Shown: one piece after another, positions 41,559 to 52,845 of the stretch | Numbering within the stretch: the first letter of the stretch is position 1 | Layout: every line of letters begins with the position of its first letter | Source: Pseudomonas fulva 12-X | GTDB taxonomy: Bacteria; Pseudomonadota; Gammaproteobacteria; Pseudomonadales; Pseudomonadaceae | Direction: 5' to 3' | NCBI RefSeq assembly: GCF_000213805.1 | Contig: NC_015556.1 | Span: 992,001-1,056,000, forward strand | DNA length: 64,000 bases | Program-made: the position numbers and the translations under genes | Notes under the pieces: model-generated | Told to the model about the DNA's origin: nothing | Database searches by the model: none | What the model saw: the letters and a program-made list of their open reading frames with translations, nothing else

Positions 41559-41571
41559 CCTTTGTTTTTAT
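41559..41571 (-). promoter_or_regulatory. A-rich Hfq/Crc-type motif overlapping the acs ribosome-binding site
   Basis: On the minus strand ATAAAAACAAAGG sits 8 bases before the acs start. Hfq with Crc binds A-rich motifs at translation starts of catabolic genes; this site fits that pattern. Confidence 0.5.
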
Positions 41572-41580
41572 GTCCGCGTG

Positions 41581-41719
41581 GGCAACTCTAAAAACTGTCT
41601 GCGTTGTCAGCGCGGCGTTAAAAACAGGCTCAAAATGCTCATTTACAACAAGTAAACTCCGCTTTTTCGCCTGTTTTTGCCTTGCGCTGACTGCCTCGCC
41701 GACGTTTTTAGAGCTACCC
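41581..41719. repeat. 139-bp long palindromic element (MITE-like)
   Basis: Two 65-base arms match in inverted orientation, with blocks CTCTAAAAAC, GTCAGCGC, AAAAACAGGC and TTTAC pairing to their inverted copies around a loop at about 41646-41650. It lies between acs and pgi. No transposase is present and it has no coding sense. Confidence 0.8.
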
Positions 41720-41814
41720 AGTAGACATCAAGGGTAGCAGCCAAGTTTTGAGGTGCTGTCGCTGAGTGACGCAAAGTGTTGCAGGCGCCCATTGCCGGGC
41801 GCCTGCAACAGGGA

Positions 41815-43479
41815 TCAACCGCGATGGCGGCCGCGGAAGTAGTTGATCAGCCCCTGGGTGGAGCCGTCTTCGGCCGCGCTCTGCTCGCTGCCGACCATGC
41901 GCGAATAGACTCCCTTGCCCAGCTCCTTGCCGAGCTCCACGCCCCACTGGTCGAAGGCGTTGATGCCCCATATGGCGCTCTGGGCGAACACCTTGTGCTC
42001 GTACAGCGCCACCAGCGCGCCGAGGCGACGCGGGCTGATGCGCTCCAGAACCAGGGTGTTGCTCGGCCGGTTACCGGGAATCACCTTGTGCGGCGCCAGG
42101 CGCTGCACGTCGTCTTCGTTCATGCCTTTGGCGCGCAGTTCGGCCTCGGCTTCCTCGCGGGATTTGCCGAGCATCAGCGCCTGGCTCTGCGACAGGCAGT
42201 TGGCGTACAGCCACTGATGGTGATCGGAAACCGGGTTGAAGCTCACCACCGGCACGATGAAGTCCGCCGGAATCAGTTGGGTGCCCTGGTGCAGCAACTG
42301 GTGGTAGGCGTGCTGGCCGTTGCAGCCCACGCCGCCCCAGATCACCGGGCCGGTGGCGCCGCTAACCGGGCTGCCATCCTGGCGCACGCTCTTTCCGTTG
42401 GACTCCATGTCCAGCTGTTGCAGGTGCTTGGTGATGTTGCGCAGGTAGTGGTCGTACGGCAGGATCGCCTGGCTCTGGGCATCCCAGAAATTGCCGTACC
42501 AGATGCCCAGCAGGGCCAGCAGCACCGGCATGTTCTGCTCGAAGGGCGCGGTCTTGAAGTGCATGTCCATGCTGTAGGCGCCGGCCAGCAGCTCCTTGAA
42601 GTTGGACATACCGATGGACAGGGCAATCGGCAGGCCGATGGCCGACCACAGTGAGTAACGACCGCCCACCCAGTCCCACATCGGGAAGATGTTCTCTTCG
42701 CGGATGCCGAAGCTCACCGCCGCCTCGCGGTTGCTCGATACGGCGATGAAGTGGCGGTACAGCTCGGCTTCCGAGCCGCCCTGGGCCAGGTACCAGCCCC
42801 GCGCCGCCTGGGCGTTCTTCAGCGTCTCCAGGGTGCCGAAGGATTTCGACGAAACGATGAACAGGGTGGTTTCCGCCTGCAGCTTGGCCGACAGCTCATG
42901 GAATTCGCTGCCGTCGATATTGGCCAGGTAGTGGCAGCGCACGCCGCGCTGGGCGAACGGCAGCAGCGCCTCGGACACCAGCTGCGGGCCGAGGAAGGAG
43001 CCGCCGATGCCGATGTTCACCACGTCGGTGATCGGTTTTTCGGTGAAGCCGCGCCACAGGCCGCTGTGGATGCGCCCGACCAGTTCGGTCATCTGCTGCA
43101 GTACGCGCTGCACCTGGGGCATCACATCCACGCCGTCGACCAGTACCTTGTCGCCCAGCGGCCGGCGCAGGGCGGTGTGCAGCGCCGGGCGGCCTTCGGA
43201 TGAATTGAGTTTCTCGCCGTCGAACATCGCGCGGATCGACTGCTCCAGGCCCACTTCACGGGCCAGGGCCATCAGCAGGGCCATGGTTTCGTCGCTGGCC
43301 AGGTTCTTCGAATAGTCGAGAAACAGCCCGCAACTGCTCAGGGAGAACTGCTCGAAACGTCGTGGGTTGGCGGCGAAGGCATCGCGCATGCTGAAGCGCT
43401 GCATGGCCTGGCGGTGCTGTTGCAGAGCCTGCCAGGTGGGAAGGGCAAGAACATCGAGCGGCTGACGGTGATACGCCAT
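41815..43479 (-). CDS. pgi: Glucose-6-phosphate isomerase
   Basis: 554 residues. It interconverts glucose-6-phosphate and fructose-6-phosphate. The two signature blocks, [13 protein letters not shown] and the [21 protein letters not shown] segment with the catalytic histidine, are present. Start ATG 43479 with CAAGGAAG upstream. The gap to panC is only 106 bases, with a terminator; panD, which lies here in P. aeruginosa, is absent. Confidence 0.96.
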   Translation of the reverse strand: MAYHRQPLDVLALPTWQALQQHRQAMQRFSMRDAFAANPRRFEQFSLSSCGLFLDYSKNLASDETMALLMALAREVGLEQSIRAMFDGEKLNSSEGRPALHTALRRPLGDKVLVDGVDVMPQVQRVLQQMTELVGRIHSGLWRGFTEKPITDVVNIGIGGSFLGPQLVSEALLPFAQRGVRCHYLANIDGSEFHELSAKLQAETTLFIVSSKSFGTLETLKNAQAARGWYLAQGGSEAELYRHFIAVSSNREAAVSFGIREENIFPMWDWVGGRYSLWSAIGLPIALSIGMSNFKELLAGAYSMDMHFKTAPFEQNMPVLLALLGIWYGNFWDAQSQAILPYDHYLRNITKHLQQLDMESNGKSVRQDGSPVSGATGPVIWGGVGCNGQHAYHQLLHQGTQLIPADFIVPVVSFNPVSDHHQWLYANCLSQSQALMLGKSREEAEAELRAKGMNEDDVQRLAPHKVIPGNRPSNTLVLERISPRRLGALVALYEHKVFAQSAIWGINAFDQWGVELGKELGKGVYSRMVGSEQSAAEDGSTQGLINYFRGRHRG

Positions 43480-43537
43480 GGGGCTTCCTTGTTGGGGCTT
43501 GGGTTGGGGCAGGCTTCAATGAGGGCTGTGGATACTA

Positions 43538-43564
43538 AAAAGCCCGGATAAGTCTCCGGGCTTT
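43538..43564 (-). terminator. Terminator after panC
   Basis: A 9-bp stem AAAGCCCGG/CCGGGCTTT on an 8-base loop is followed by a T run on the minus strand, 21 bases past the panC stop. Confidence 0.88.
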
Positions 43565-43585
43565 CAGTGTAGGCGATGCGGTCGG

Positions 43586-44446
43586 TCAGTAGCCCTGATC
43601 CAGGCTGAAACTCAGGTTGTCGATCAGCCGGGTGTTACCCAGGTAGGCTGCCACCAGCACCACCAGCTCGCGGTCGCCGGGTTTGACCGCACGCAGGCTC
43701 TGGGCTTCGCGCACTTCCAGATAGTCGGCGCGCAAACCGGCGGCGGCGTGCTCCTGCTGCGCTGCAACGAGCAGCTTGGCCAGGTCGCGCTCACCGCTCT
43801 GGATGGCCTGGGCGATTTGCTGCAGCGAGCGATAAAGCACGCTGGCGGTCTCGCGCTGCTCGTCGCTCAGGTAGCCGTTGCGCGAGGACAGTGCCAGGCC
43901 GCTTTCGGCACGCACCGTCGGCTCGCCGATGATCTGGATCGGCATGTTCAGGTCGCGCACCATGGTGCGGATCACCGCCAGCTGCTGGAAGTCCTTCTGG
44001 CCGAACACGGCGATATCCGGCTGCACCATGTTGAACAGCTTGGTGACCACGGTAGCCACGCCTTCGAAATGCCCAGGACGGCTGGCGCCACACAGGCCTT
44101 CGGAGACGCCGGGTACGCTGACGCGCGTCTGCTCGCCCATGCCGCCCGGGTACATTTCCTCGACATCCGGATGGAACAGCAGATGGCAGCCCGCTTCGGT
44201 CAGGCGCTGCTGGTCGGCCTGCAGGGTGCGCGGGTACTTGTCGAGATCTTCGGTCGGGCCGAACTGCATCGGGTTGACGAAGATGCTGGCGACCACGAAG
44301 TCGGCGCACTGCGCGGCTTTTTCCACCAGCGCGGCGTGGCCGGCGTGCAGGTTGCCCATGGTCGGCACCAGGGCGATCTGTTTGCCTTGCTTGCGAGCCT
44401 CGGCGACGGCAGCGCGCAGCTCGCGCACGGTCTTGACGGTGTTCAT
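43586..44446 (-). CDS. panC: Pantoate-beta-alanine ligase
   Basis: 286 residues. It joins pantoate and beta-alanine with ATP to give pantothenate. The motifs [10 protein letters not shown] and QKDFQQL are present. Start ATG 44446 overlaps the panB stop by ATGA. It needs beta-alanine from PanD, whose gene is not beside it here. Confidence 0.96.
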   Translation of the reverse strand: MNTVKTVRELRAAVAEARKQGKQIALVPTMGNLHAGHAALVEKAAQCADFVVASIFVNPMQFGPTEDLDKYPRTLQADQQRLTEAGCHLLFHPDVEEMYPGGMGEQTRVSVPGVSEGLCGASRPGHFEGVATVVTKLFNMVQPDIAVFGQKDFQQLAVIRTMVRDLNMPIQIIGEPTVRAESGLALSSRNGYLSDEQRETASVLYRSLQQIAQAIQSGERDLAKLLVAAQQEHAAAGLRADYLEVREAQSLRAVKPGDRELVVLVAAYLGNTRLIDNLSFSLDQGY

Positions 44447-45243
44447 GCGGAGAATCCGTGCTCGGCGGCGGGGAAGCTGACTGCCTTCACTTCTTTCACG
44501 TAGGCGGCGAGGGCACCCTGGATGCTCGGCTGACCGTGCATGAAGTTCTTCACGAATTTGGCCACGCGGCCGCTCAGCGACAGGCCGAGCATGTCGTGCA
44601 GCACCAGCACCTGGCCGTCGGTATCCGGGCCTGCGCCGATGCCGATCACCGGCACTTTCACTGCGCGGCTGATTTCGCCAGCGAGATCGCTCGGCACACA
44701 TTCGAGCAGCAGCATGGCCGCGCCGGCCTGCTCCAGGGCGATGGCGTCGGCGACCATTTGGCGCGCCTGATTGTGCTCGCGGCCCTGCACCTTATAACCG
44801 CCGAGGATGTTCACCGCCTGGGGCGTCAGACCCATGTGCGCGCACACCGGCACGCCACGTTCGGCCAGTTTGGTGATGGATTCGGCCAGCCAGGCGGCGC
44901 CTTCGACCTTGATCACATGGGCACCGGCCTGCATCAGCAGCCCGGCGTTGTGCAGCGTCTGCTCGACAGTGGCGTTGGCCATGAACGGCAGGTCGGCGAC
45001 GATCAGCGCGCCGGCATTGCCACGCTTGACGCTGGCGGTGTGGTAGACGGTATCGGCCATGCTCACCGGCAGGGTGCTGTCATGCCCCTGCAACACCATG
45101 CCCAGCGAGTCGCCGATCAGCAGCACTTCGACGCCGGCCTTGCAGCAGGCGTCGGCGAAGGTGGCGTCGTAACAGGTCAGCATGGTGATTTTCTCACCCT
45201 TCTGCTTGAGCGCGCGCAGGGTGGTCAGGGTTACATCAGGCAT
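44443..45243 (-). CDS. panB: 3-methyl-2-oxobutanoate hydroxymethyltransferase
   Basis: 266 residues. It makes ketopantoate, the first step of pantothenate synthesis. Conserved [22 protein letters not shown], and catalytic ...LLLECVPS are visible. Start ATG 45243 with GAGG ten bases upstream. It is 208 bases from folK and may have its own promoter. Confidence 0.96.
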   Translation of the reverse strand: MPDVTLTTLRALKQKGEKITMLTCYDATFADACCKAGVEVLLIGDSLGMVLQGHDSTLPVSMADTVYHTASVKRGNAGALIVADLPFMANATVEQTLHNAGLLMQAGAHVIKVEGAAWLAESITKLAERGVPVCAHMGLTPQAVNILGGYKVQGREHNQARQMVADAIALEQAGAAMLLLECVPSDLAGEISRAVKVPVIGIGAGPDTDGQVLVLHDMLGLSLSGRVAKFVKNFMHGQPSIQGALAAYVKEVKAVSFPAAEHGFSA

Positions 45244-45451
45244 GAAGGTATCCTCACTCGGAACCTGTGCGGGCCTGTTGGGCAGGCTCTCGTGGAGCAG
45301 GTTCACGTTGGCATCGAAGGGGCAGCGACGCTGCTTCAATGTGGCCCCGGTGGGGGCAATGGGTGGCTATAGTCCCGATGGCAGGGGCGCAAGTCAATCG
45401 AATGTGTTACCGCGCTGTTACGTCGTTACCGCTGGTGCTGTGCCCGGCGTA

Positions 45452-45934
45452 TCAGGGCTGCAAGCGCTCCAGGCCCTCGAACGGGCAGGCCGCCAGCAGC
45501 TCGCCGAGGGGGCGACCGTCGGGTAGTTGCAGATCGTCTGTGGCGATCTCCGCCAGCGGGTAGAGCACGAAGGGACGGGCGTGCATGTGATAGTGCGGCA
45601 CGCGCAGGCGCGGCTCGTCGATCAGCCGCTGGCCGAACAGCAGGATGTCCAGATCCAGGGTGCGCGGCCCCCAGCGCTCATGGCGTTCGCGGCCCTGATC
45701 CAGCTCGATGGCCTGCAGGGCGTCGAGCAGCTGCAGTGGCTCCAGCCCGGTATCCAGCGCGGCGACGGCATTGGTGTAGCGGGGCTGACCGGGCAGCAGC
45801 GAGTCGCTGACATAGAAAGAGGACGTTGCGGCCAGGCGCGTGTGCGGCAATTGCTCAAGTGCCGCCAGTGCCTGGCGCAGTTGTTCGGCGGGGTCGGCCA
45901 GGTTGCTGCCCAGGCCGATATAGACGCGTTCCAT
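45452..45934 (-). CDS. folK: 2-amino-4-hydroxy-6-hydroxymethyldihydropteridine pyrophosphokinase
   Basis: 160 residues. HPPK moves pyrophosphate from ATP to the pterin in folate synthesis. YIGLGSNL at the start and the GPRTLDLDILLFG motif with the catalytic aspartates are intact. ATG 45934 comes three bases after the pcnB stop. Confidence 0.95.
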   Translation of the reverse strand: MERVYIGLGSNLADPAEQLRQALAALEQLPHTRLAATSSFYVSDSLLPGQPRYTNAVAALDTGLEPLQLLDALQAIELDQGRERHERWGPRTLDLDILLFGQRLIDEPRLRVPHYHMHARPFVLYPLAEIATDDLQLPDGRPLGELLAACPFEGLERLQP

Positions 45935-45937
45935 CGC

Positions 45938-47335
45938 TTACTCGCCGGCGCCGCCGCTCTGAGGCGCGCGCTTGCGCTTGCCGCCACCGCTGCGGCGCCG
46001 CTTGCGCGGCGCGCTGCCGGGCTCGTCCTTGCTCGACAGGTTGCGGATCATCACACGGCGATCACTGTCGCTGGCGTCCTGATACTCGGTCCACCAGTCG
46101 CCTAGGCCGCCGGTTTCCTCGCCGGCGCTCTCGCGCAGCAGCAGGAAGTCGTAACCGGCTCGAAAGCGCGGGTTTTCCAGCAGCAGGTCGGCGCGCTTGC
46201 CGCTGCGCCGTGGCAGGCGCTCCTGCATGTCCCAGATCTCGCGGATCGGCATGGTGAAACGCTTGGGAACGGCGATGCGCTGGCACTGCTCGGCGATCAG
46301 CTCGTGGGCGGCTTCCTGCATGGCAGGAATGGCCGGCATGCCGCGCTCCTGCAGGCGAATCACCCGGGCCGGCAGAGCGGGCCAGAGCAGAGCGGCGAAC
46401 AGGAAGGCCGGGGTGACCGGTTTGCCCTGATGGATGCGCAGGTCGGTGTTGTCCAGCGCATTGCGGATCAGGGTGTCGGTGTATTCCGGGTTCTGCCGCA
46501 GCGCCGCGGCGCTGGCCGGGAACAGCTGGCCGAACAGGCCGTAATCGACCAGCAGGTCGTAGGTGTAGATGGCGTAACCACTGAGAAACAGCTTGAGCAC
46601 TTCGTCGAACAGGCGCGCCGCCGGGATGCCGGCCAGCAGTTGCGCCAGGTCGTGGATCGGGTCGGCGCTGTGTTTCTCGATGTCGAAATCCAGCTTGGCG
46701 GCGAAACGCACGGCACGCAGCATGCGCACCGGGTCTTCCTGGTAACGCTGGGTGGGGTTGCCGATCAGCCGTACCAGATTGTTGCGGATGTCGTGCATGC
46801 CGTTGGCGTAGTCGAGAATCCGCTCGGAAACCGGATCGTAGTACAGCGCGTTGATGGTGAAGTCACGGCGCTGGGCGTCGTCTTCCAGGGTGCCGTACAC
46901 GTTGTCGCGCAGAATGCGGCCGCTCTCGTTGCGCGAGGACTGGTTGCTGTTCTCTTGCTCGTCGCCTTCCGGGTGGTTGGCACGGAAGGTCGCGGTTTCG
47001 ATGATTTCGCGGCCGAAGTGCACATGCACGAGCTTGAAACGACGGCCGATCACCCGCGCATTGCGAAATTCGGCTCGCACCTGCTCCGGTGTGGCGCTGG
47101 TGGCGACGTCGAAATCCTTGGGCTCGATGCCCAGCAGCAGGTCGCGCACGCAACCGCCAACCAGATAGGCCTCGTAGCCGGCGTTCTGCAGACGCTCGAC
47201 CACGCTGATGGCGTGGCGGCTGATCTGCCCGCGCTGGATCGGGTGCTGGTTGTTGTTCAGCACGTGCGGCGTGCTGTGAGGCTGGTGCGCACGGCGCAGC
47301 GGCGAGCGGAAGGACTTGAACAGCTTTTTCAGCAT
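45938..47335 (-). CDS. pcnB: Poly(A) polymerase I
   Basis: 465 residues. It adds 3' A tails to RNA, aiding decay. The nucleotidyltransferase motif YLVGGCVRDLLLG...DFDVAT (about 55-82) carries the DxD metal site. A very basic C-terminal tail (KRRRSGGGKRKR) probably binds RNA. Start ATG 47335 follows the family N-terminus MLKKLFKSF. The CrcZ gene lies directly upstream, the known Pseudomonas order. Confidence 0.95.
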   Translation of the reverse strand: MLKKLFKSFRSPLRRAHQPHSTPHVLNNNQHPIQRGQISRHAISVVERLQNAGYEAYLVGGCVRDLLLGIEPKDFDVATSATPEQVRAEFRNARVIGRRFKLVHVHFGREIIETATFRANHPEGDEQENSNQSSRNESGRILRDNVYGTLEDDAQRRDFTINALYYDPVSERILDYANGMHDIRNNLVRLIGNPTQRYQEDPVRMLRAVRFAAKLDFDIEKHSADPIHDLAQLLAGIPAARLFDEVLKLFLSGYAIYTYDLLVDYGLFGQLFPASAAALRQNPEYTDTLIRNALDNTDLRIHQGKPVTPAFLFAALLWPALPARVIRLQERGMPAIPAMQEAAHELIAEQCQRIAVPKRFTMPIREIWDMQERLPRRSGKRADLLLENPRFRAGYDFLLLRESAGEETGGLGDWWTEYQDASDSDRRVMIRNLSSKDEPGSAPRKRRRSGGGKRKRAPQSGGAGE

Positions 47336-47457
47336 GGAGGGCACTGTATGGCGAATTGAGCGGCCAGAATAATGTAAAGGCGCAGAAATAGCGCGGATTC
47401 TAGCATCAGGTGACTGAGGGCGTAAGCGGGGTGGCGGGCAGGCCGGGGCGGGAAACG

Positions 47458-47804
47458 ACAAGGGGAGCCGAAGCTCCCCTTAAGTAGTGCATTACGTCGT
47501 TCTTGTTATGCAGGCTGTTGTTCTTGTTGGGGTGCCTGTTCCGGATCAGGTCCGGAGTACCTCCCGAGTGGGAGCAAGAGCGAACGGATTATTTTGGATG
47601 CTGACGCTACCTCAGGCCCTGATCTTCACCCGTGGGTGCTGACCGTCGACATTTATTGTTGTTGTCTGTCTGGCTGTGGTGCCGAGAGGCGATCCTCTCC
47701 AAAATAATCAGTTAGCTGCGCCTTCTGCGATCTTGTTCTTATTGTGCTGAAGCCGTTACGTCTTATTTTTATTATCGTGGGTCATGCTTGTTATTGTTGT
47801 TGTG
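47458..47804 (-). ncRNA. crcZ: CrcZ small regulatory RNA
   Basis: About 345 nt on the minus strand, between cbrB and pcnB, the place of crcZ in pseudomonads. It has a sigma-54 promoter 12 bases upstream (47816-47830), and starts near GCACAACAACAATAACAAG. Six to seven A-rich motifs of the AAnAAnAA type are spread along it (for example AATAATAAAAATAAG, ACAATAAGAACAAG, AACAACAATAAA and ACAAGAACAACAG), which titrate Hfq-Crc away from target mRNAs. It ends in a GGGGAGC-TTCG-GCTCCCC hairpin (47461-47480). Both ends are estimates. No ORF of note is inside. Confidence 0.9.
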
Positions 47805-47815
47805 CCAGAGATAAA

Positions 47816-47830
47816 GCATTCGGCGTGCCA
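47816..47830 (-). promoter_or_regulatory. Sigma-54 promoter of crcZ
   Basis: The minus strand reads TGGCACGCCGAATGC, matching the -24/-12 consensus TGGCAC-N5-TTGC with GG and GC exactly ten bases apart. The transcription start would be near 47804. CbrB, encoded next door, is the expected activator. Confidence 0.9.
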
Positions 47831-47890
47831 GTTTTTATTTTTCCTTTAAAAACAATGGTTTGAGATTTTTTATTGTTTGCCGGGCAAAAA

Positions 47891-47925
47891 AAAGCCGGGA
47901 TTCCGTTACCGTAAACCCCGGCTTT
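47891..47925 (-). terminator. Terminator of cbrB with a GTTAC/GTAAC palindrome in the loop
   Basis: A 9-bp stem AAAGCCGGG/CCCGGCTTT is followed by a run of seven or eight T on the minus strand, about 55 bases past the cbrB stop. The loop holds GTTTACGGTAAC, the same type of palindrome as the CbrB sites next to it. Confidence 0.9.
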
Positions 47926-47954
47926 GTTACGTGTTGTCATGATCGGCGGTAACA
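47905..47954 (-). promoter_or_regulatory. Candidate CbrB binding sites upstream of crcZ
   Basis: GTTACCGTAAAC at 47905-47916 and the pair TGTTAC (47925-47930) with GTAACA (47949-47954) lie about 80-150 bases upstream of the sigma-54 promoter, the normal place for enhancer sites. The match to CbrB is inferred from position and the repeated GTTAC/GTAAC half-sites. Confidence 0.55.
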
Positions 47955-47979
47955 CCCGCCCTAGAGCGTGCGCGGCGCT

Positions 47980-49401
<1,422 letters not shown>

Positions 49402-49495
49402 GTAAACGAATTCTCTCGACGGTCTCCGAACCTGCTTCCTGGTGCTACAGCCAAACTGGGCCGCGCGCATGCCCGGGAATGCGGTTCTTCGGAAT

Positions 49496-52444
49496 TTAGT
49501 TCGCCAGTGGCATGGCCTCGATGTGCCGCGGCAGCGTCACCCGGATACGGGTGCCACGTTGCTGCTCGGGGTCGATCGGGCTGTCGATTGTTATCTGGCC
49601 ATAATGCTCTTCCACGATGGAATAGACCAGCGCGAGGCCGAGTCCGGTTCCTTTTCCGGGGTCCTTGGTGGTGAAGAACGGCTCGAACAGCCGGTCCATC
49701 ACGCCCTTGGGAATCCCGCTGCCTTCGTCCTCGACGATCAGGTCGACGGTGTGTTCCGAAGCCTCGCTGCGTACGCGGATCGCGCCGCCGGCAGGCGAGG
49801 CGTCGCGGGCGTTGCTGAGCAGGTTGATCAGCACCTGGGCCAGGCGCTGGGGGTCGCCCTCGGCACGGTGCGCGGGGTCGCACAGGTTGAAGAACTGCAC
49901 ATCGACGCTGCGCCGGTTGAGGGCCAGGAGACCGATGGCTTCCTGGGCCACTTCGGCCAGGCACACCGGCTCGTCGGCCTGCTGGTGATTGCCGGAGTGG
50001 GCGAAGTTCATCAGCGAGTGGACGATGCGCGTGACCCGCTTGGTCTGTTCGAGAATCTGCCCGCTGATTTCGGTCAGCTCCGGATCGCTTTCCCGTTCCT
50101 CGCGCAGGTTTTGCGCCAGGCAGGCGATGCCGGTGATCGGGTTGCCGATCTCGTGGGCCACCCCGGCAGCCAGGCGGCCGATGCTGGCCAGGCGTTCGGA
50201 GTGCACCAGCTTGTCTTCGAGCATCTGCGTATCGGTCAGGTCCTCGACCAGCAGCACCAGGCCGCTGTTACCGGGCGCCAGGGGCTCGTCGATGGCTGCC
50301 TTGTGCAGGTTCAGCCAGCGGGTCTGGCCGTCGAGGGCCAGGCGCTGTTTGTGCAGGTGTTCGTCCGGGTTCTCGATGAAGCTCTGCAGCAGTTCGCGCC
50401 AGGGCTCGGCGAGGGTCGACAGCCGCGAGCCGACGATGCGCTGGGCGGGAATCTCGGTGAGTTCTTCCATGGCCTTGTTCCACATCAGGATCTCGTGATC
50501 CTTGGCCAGCGAGCAGACGCCCATGGGCAGTTCCTGCAGGGTCTGGCGATGGTAGCGGCGCAAGGCATCGAGTTCGGCGGCCAGGCCCGTGAGGCGCGAG
50601 TGGTAGTCCTCCAGGCGGCTCTCGATGAAGTGGATGTCCTCGGTCACGTAGCCTTCGCTGCCGGACTTGTAGGGCAGGAAGGATTCGATGATGTCCTGGG
50701 CGACGCTGGGGCCCATCAGGCCGGACAGGTTGGCCTCCAGGCGGTCACGCAGGCGGCGCAGGGCATAGGGGCGGCTTTCGTCGAAGGGCAGGTGCAGGTC
50801 GCGCAGGGCCTGTTCGACCTCGCGCTGGGCGGTCTTGGCACCCAGCGGCTTGGCCAGCTGAGCGGCGAATTCCTGCGGCGACAGGGCCAACAGCTCGCGG
50901 CGCTGCGGGCGGCGCACGTTGTCCACGGCGCAGGCTTCGGCGGCGCTGTCTTCCTCGGGGCTGGAGTCGGTGAACACCGAGACCAGGGTGAACACCAGCA
51001 CGTTGATGGCCAGCGAGGCGATGGCCGCCATGTGCCAGCTGCTGTCGTCGAGCACGTAGACCAGGTCCAATACCGGCACGTAGAGGCCGGGCAGGGTGCC
51101 GATCAGCGGCAGCAGCATGCTCACCGACCACACCGCGACGCCGGCCAGGAGGCCTGCGATGAAGCCGCGGCGGTTGGCGGTCGGCCAGTACAGCACCGAC
51201 AGCACACCGGGCAGGAACTGCAGGGTGGCGACGAAGGAGACGATGCCCAGGTTGGCCAGGTCTTGCTGGGCGTCGAGCAGGTTGTAGAAGGCGTAGCTGG
51301 CCAGAATGATGGCGACGATCAGCGCCCGGCGCGTCCACTTCAGCCAGCGGTAGATGTTGCCTTCGGCCGGCGGCTGGTAGAGCGGCAGCACCACGTGGTT
51401 GAGCAGCATGCCGGACAGTGCCAGGGTGGTGACGATGATCAGCCCGCTGGAGGCCGACAGGCCGCCGATGTAGGCGATCAGCGCGAGCGCGGGGCTGTCC
51501 ACGGCGATGCCCAGGCCGAGGGTGAAATACTCCGGGTTGGTGGTCGAGCCCAGTCTCAACCCGGCCCACAGCACCAGGGGTACCGCCAGGCTCATCAACA
51601 GCAGGAACAGCGGCAGGCCCCAGCTGGCGCTGACCAGGGCGCGCGGATTGAGGTTCTCGGTAAAGGTCATGTGGTACATGTGCGGCATGACGATCGCCGA
51701 AGCGAAGAACACCAGCAGCAGGGTGCGCCACGGGCCTTCCTGCAGGGGCGTGTGCAGGCTGGACAGCGCGGTCTGGTTGAGCACCAGCCATTGTTCCAGC
51801 TCCCGCGGACCGTCGAACACCGCATACAGCGCGTACAGGCCGATGGCGCCCATGGCCGCCAGCTTGACCACCGATTCGAAGGCGATGGCGAACACCAGGC
51901 CCTCGTGCTTTTCCCGGGTGGCCAGGTGGCGGGCGCCGAACAGGATGGTCACCAGAATGAACAGCCCGCAGAACGCCAGGGCGATCTGCGGCTGCACCGC
52001 CTCGCGGGTGAGGATGCCGATGGCGTCGGTCACCGCCTGGATCTGCAGGGCCAGCAGCGGCAGCACGGCGATCAGCATGCACAGGGTGCTCAGCGCCCCG
52101 GCCCAGGTGCTACGAAAACGGAAGGCGAACAGGTCGGCCAGCGACGACAGCTGATAGGTGCGGGTGATGCGCAGAATGGGATAGAGCAGCACCGGAGCGA
52201 GCAGAAAGGCGCCGGTCACGCCCAGGTAGCTGGCCAGAAAGCCGTAACCGTACTGATAGGCCAGGCCGACGCTGCCATAGAAGGCCCAGGCGCTGGCGTA
52301 CACGCCCAGCGACAGGGTGTAGGTCAGCGGGTGGCGAATGAAGCGGCGCGGGATCAGGCCACGGTCGGCGCACCAGGCGACGGCGAAGAGGACCAGCAGG
52401 TAGGCGGCGCTGATCAGCATCAGCCCGCTGAGGCTAAAACTCAT
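49496..52444 (-). CDS. cbrA: Sensor histidine kinase CbrA with solute:sodium symporter domain
   Basis: 982 residues. The first 500 residues are a 12-13 helix SSS transporter-like domain, then a STAC linker, a PAS domain (about 620-720), HisKA with the phosphorylated histidine in GVAHEIGNP and a HATPase with the N and G boxes ([26 protein letters not shown]). It autophosphorylates and passes phosphate to CbrB; the domain shape suggests it senses histidine or C/N balance while transporting. Start ATG 52444. Confidence 0.97.
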   Translation of the reverse strand: MSFSLSGLMLISAAYLLVLFAVAWCADRGLIPRRFIRHPLTYTLSLGVYASAWAFYGSVGLAYQYGYGFLASYLGVTGAFLLAPVLLYPILRITRTYQLSSLADLFAFRFRSTWAGALSTLCMLIAVLPLLALQIQAVTDAIGILTREAVQPQIALAFCGLFILVTILFGARHLATREKHEGLVFAIAFESVVKLAAMGAIGLYALYAVFDGPRELEQWLVLNQTALSSLHTPLQEGPWRTLLLVFFASAIVMPHMYHMTFTENLNPRALVSASWGLPLFLLLMSLAVPLVLWAGLRLGSTTNPEYFTLGLGIAVDSPALALIAYIGGLSASSGLIIVTTLALSGMLLNHVVLPLYQPPAEGNIYRWLKWTRRALIVAIILASYAFYNLLDAQQDLANLGIVSFVATLQFLPGVLSVLYWPTANRRGFIAGLLAGVAVWSVSMLLPLIGTLPGLYVPVLDLVYVLDDSSWHMAAIASLAINVLVFTLVSVFTDSSPEEDSAAEACAVDNVRRPQRRELLALSPQEFAAQLAKPLGAKTAQREVEQALRDLHLPFDESRPYALRRLRDRLEANLSGLMGPSVAQDIIESFLPYKSGSEGYVTEDIHFIESRLEDYHSRLTGLAAELDALRRYHRQTLQELPMGVCSLAKDHEILMWNKAMEELTEIPAQRIVGSRLSTLAEPWRELLQSFIENPDEHLHKQRLALDGQTRWLNLHKAAIDEPLAPGNSGLVLLVEDLTDTQMLEDKLVHSERLASIGRLAAGVAHEIGNPITGIACLAQNLREERESDPELTEISGQILEQTKRVTRIVHSLMNFAHSGNHQQADEPVCLAEVAQEAIGLLALNRRSVDVQFFNLCDPAHRAEGDPQRLAQVLINLLSNARDASPAGGAIRVRSEASEHTVDLIVEDEGSGIPKGVMDRLFEPFFTTKDPGKGTGLGLALVYSIVEEHYGQITIDSPIDPEQQRGTRIRVTLPRHIEAMPLAN

Positions 52445-52495
52445 CGGTATTCTCGGCTTGGCGCATCAGGGGAGGCGGCGGGTTGGCGCATGGGT

Positions 52496-52672
52496 TCAGA
52501 GCTCGTCGGCATCGCGCTGGCTCTGCAGGACGAAGGTCACCACGATGAGGATCAGCCACAGCATGTAGGGGCGATACCAGGCACCGTTGGGGTCGATCCA
52601 CCAGTCCATGATGGCAGGCGAGAACAGGTAGATGCCGACTACCAGAATCAGAACCAATCGATAGATATACAT
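52496..52672 (-). CDS. cbrX: Small membrane protein upstream of cbrA (CbrX-like)
   Basis: 58 residues from ATG 52672: two hydrophobic segments (about 4-18 and 34-50) joined by a polar WWIDPNGAWYRPY loop. A short gene at this place, with this layout, is described as cbrX in other Pseudomonas and affects cbrA expression; the identity is by position. The frame is open upstream of 52672 but adds only polar, non-homologous residues. It is 51 bases before cbrA in the same direction. Confidence 0.7.
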   Translation of the reverse strand: MYIYRLVLILVVGIYLFSPAIMDWWIDPNGAWYRPYMLWLILIVVTFVLQSQRDADEL

Positions 52673-52845
52673 GCCGCGTCTCGCTACTGAGTGTGGCGAT
52701 GGTAACGGAAGCGCGGGGCGCTGGCGAAGGGGCATCGCTCTGCCGGCGCATGGCGCATATCTTGCTGGCTGATCGACGCCCATAGCGGCTACGCTTTCAC
52801 CGCGCGTGGCGTTGCCGCGCATCGACGCACTGTACTGGACTCTTC

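Noticed and set aside
47581..47760. Protein-coding gene between pcnB and cbrB
   Set aside because: The 640-base gap has many stops on all frames; its content fits CrcZ RNA.
49442..52690. A very long open frame on the plus strand over cbrA
   Set aside because: It mirrors the cbrA codons in a GC-rich genome and has Gln/Arg/Ala/Gly-biased, low-complexity translation without any known domain.
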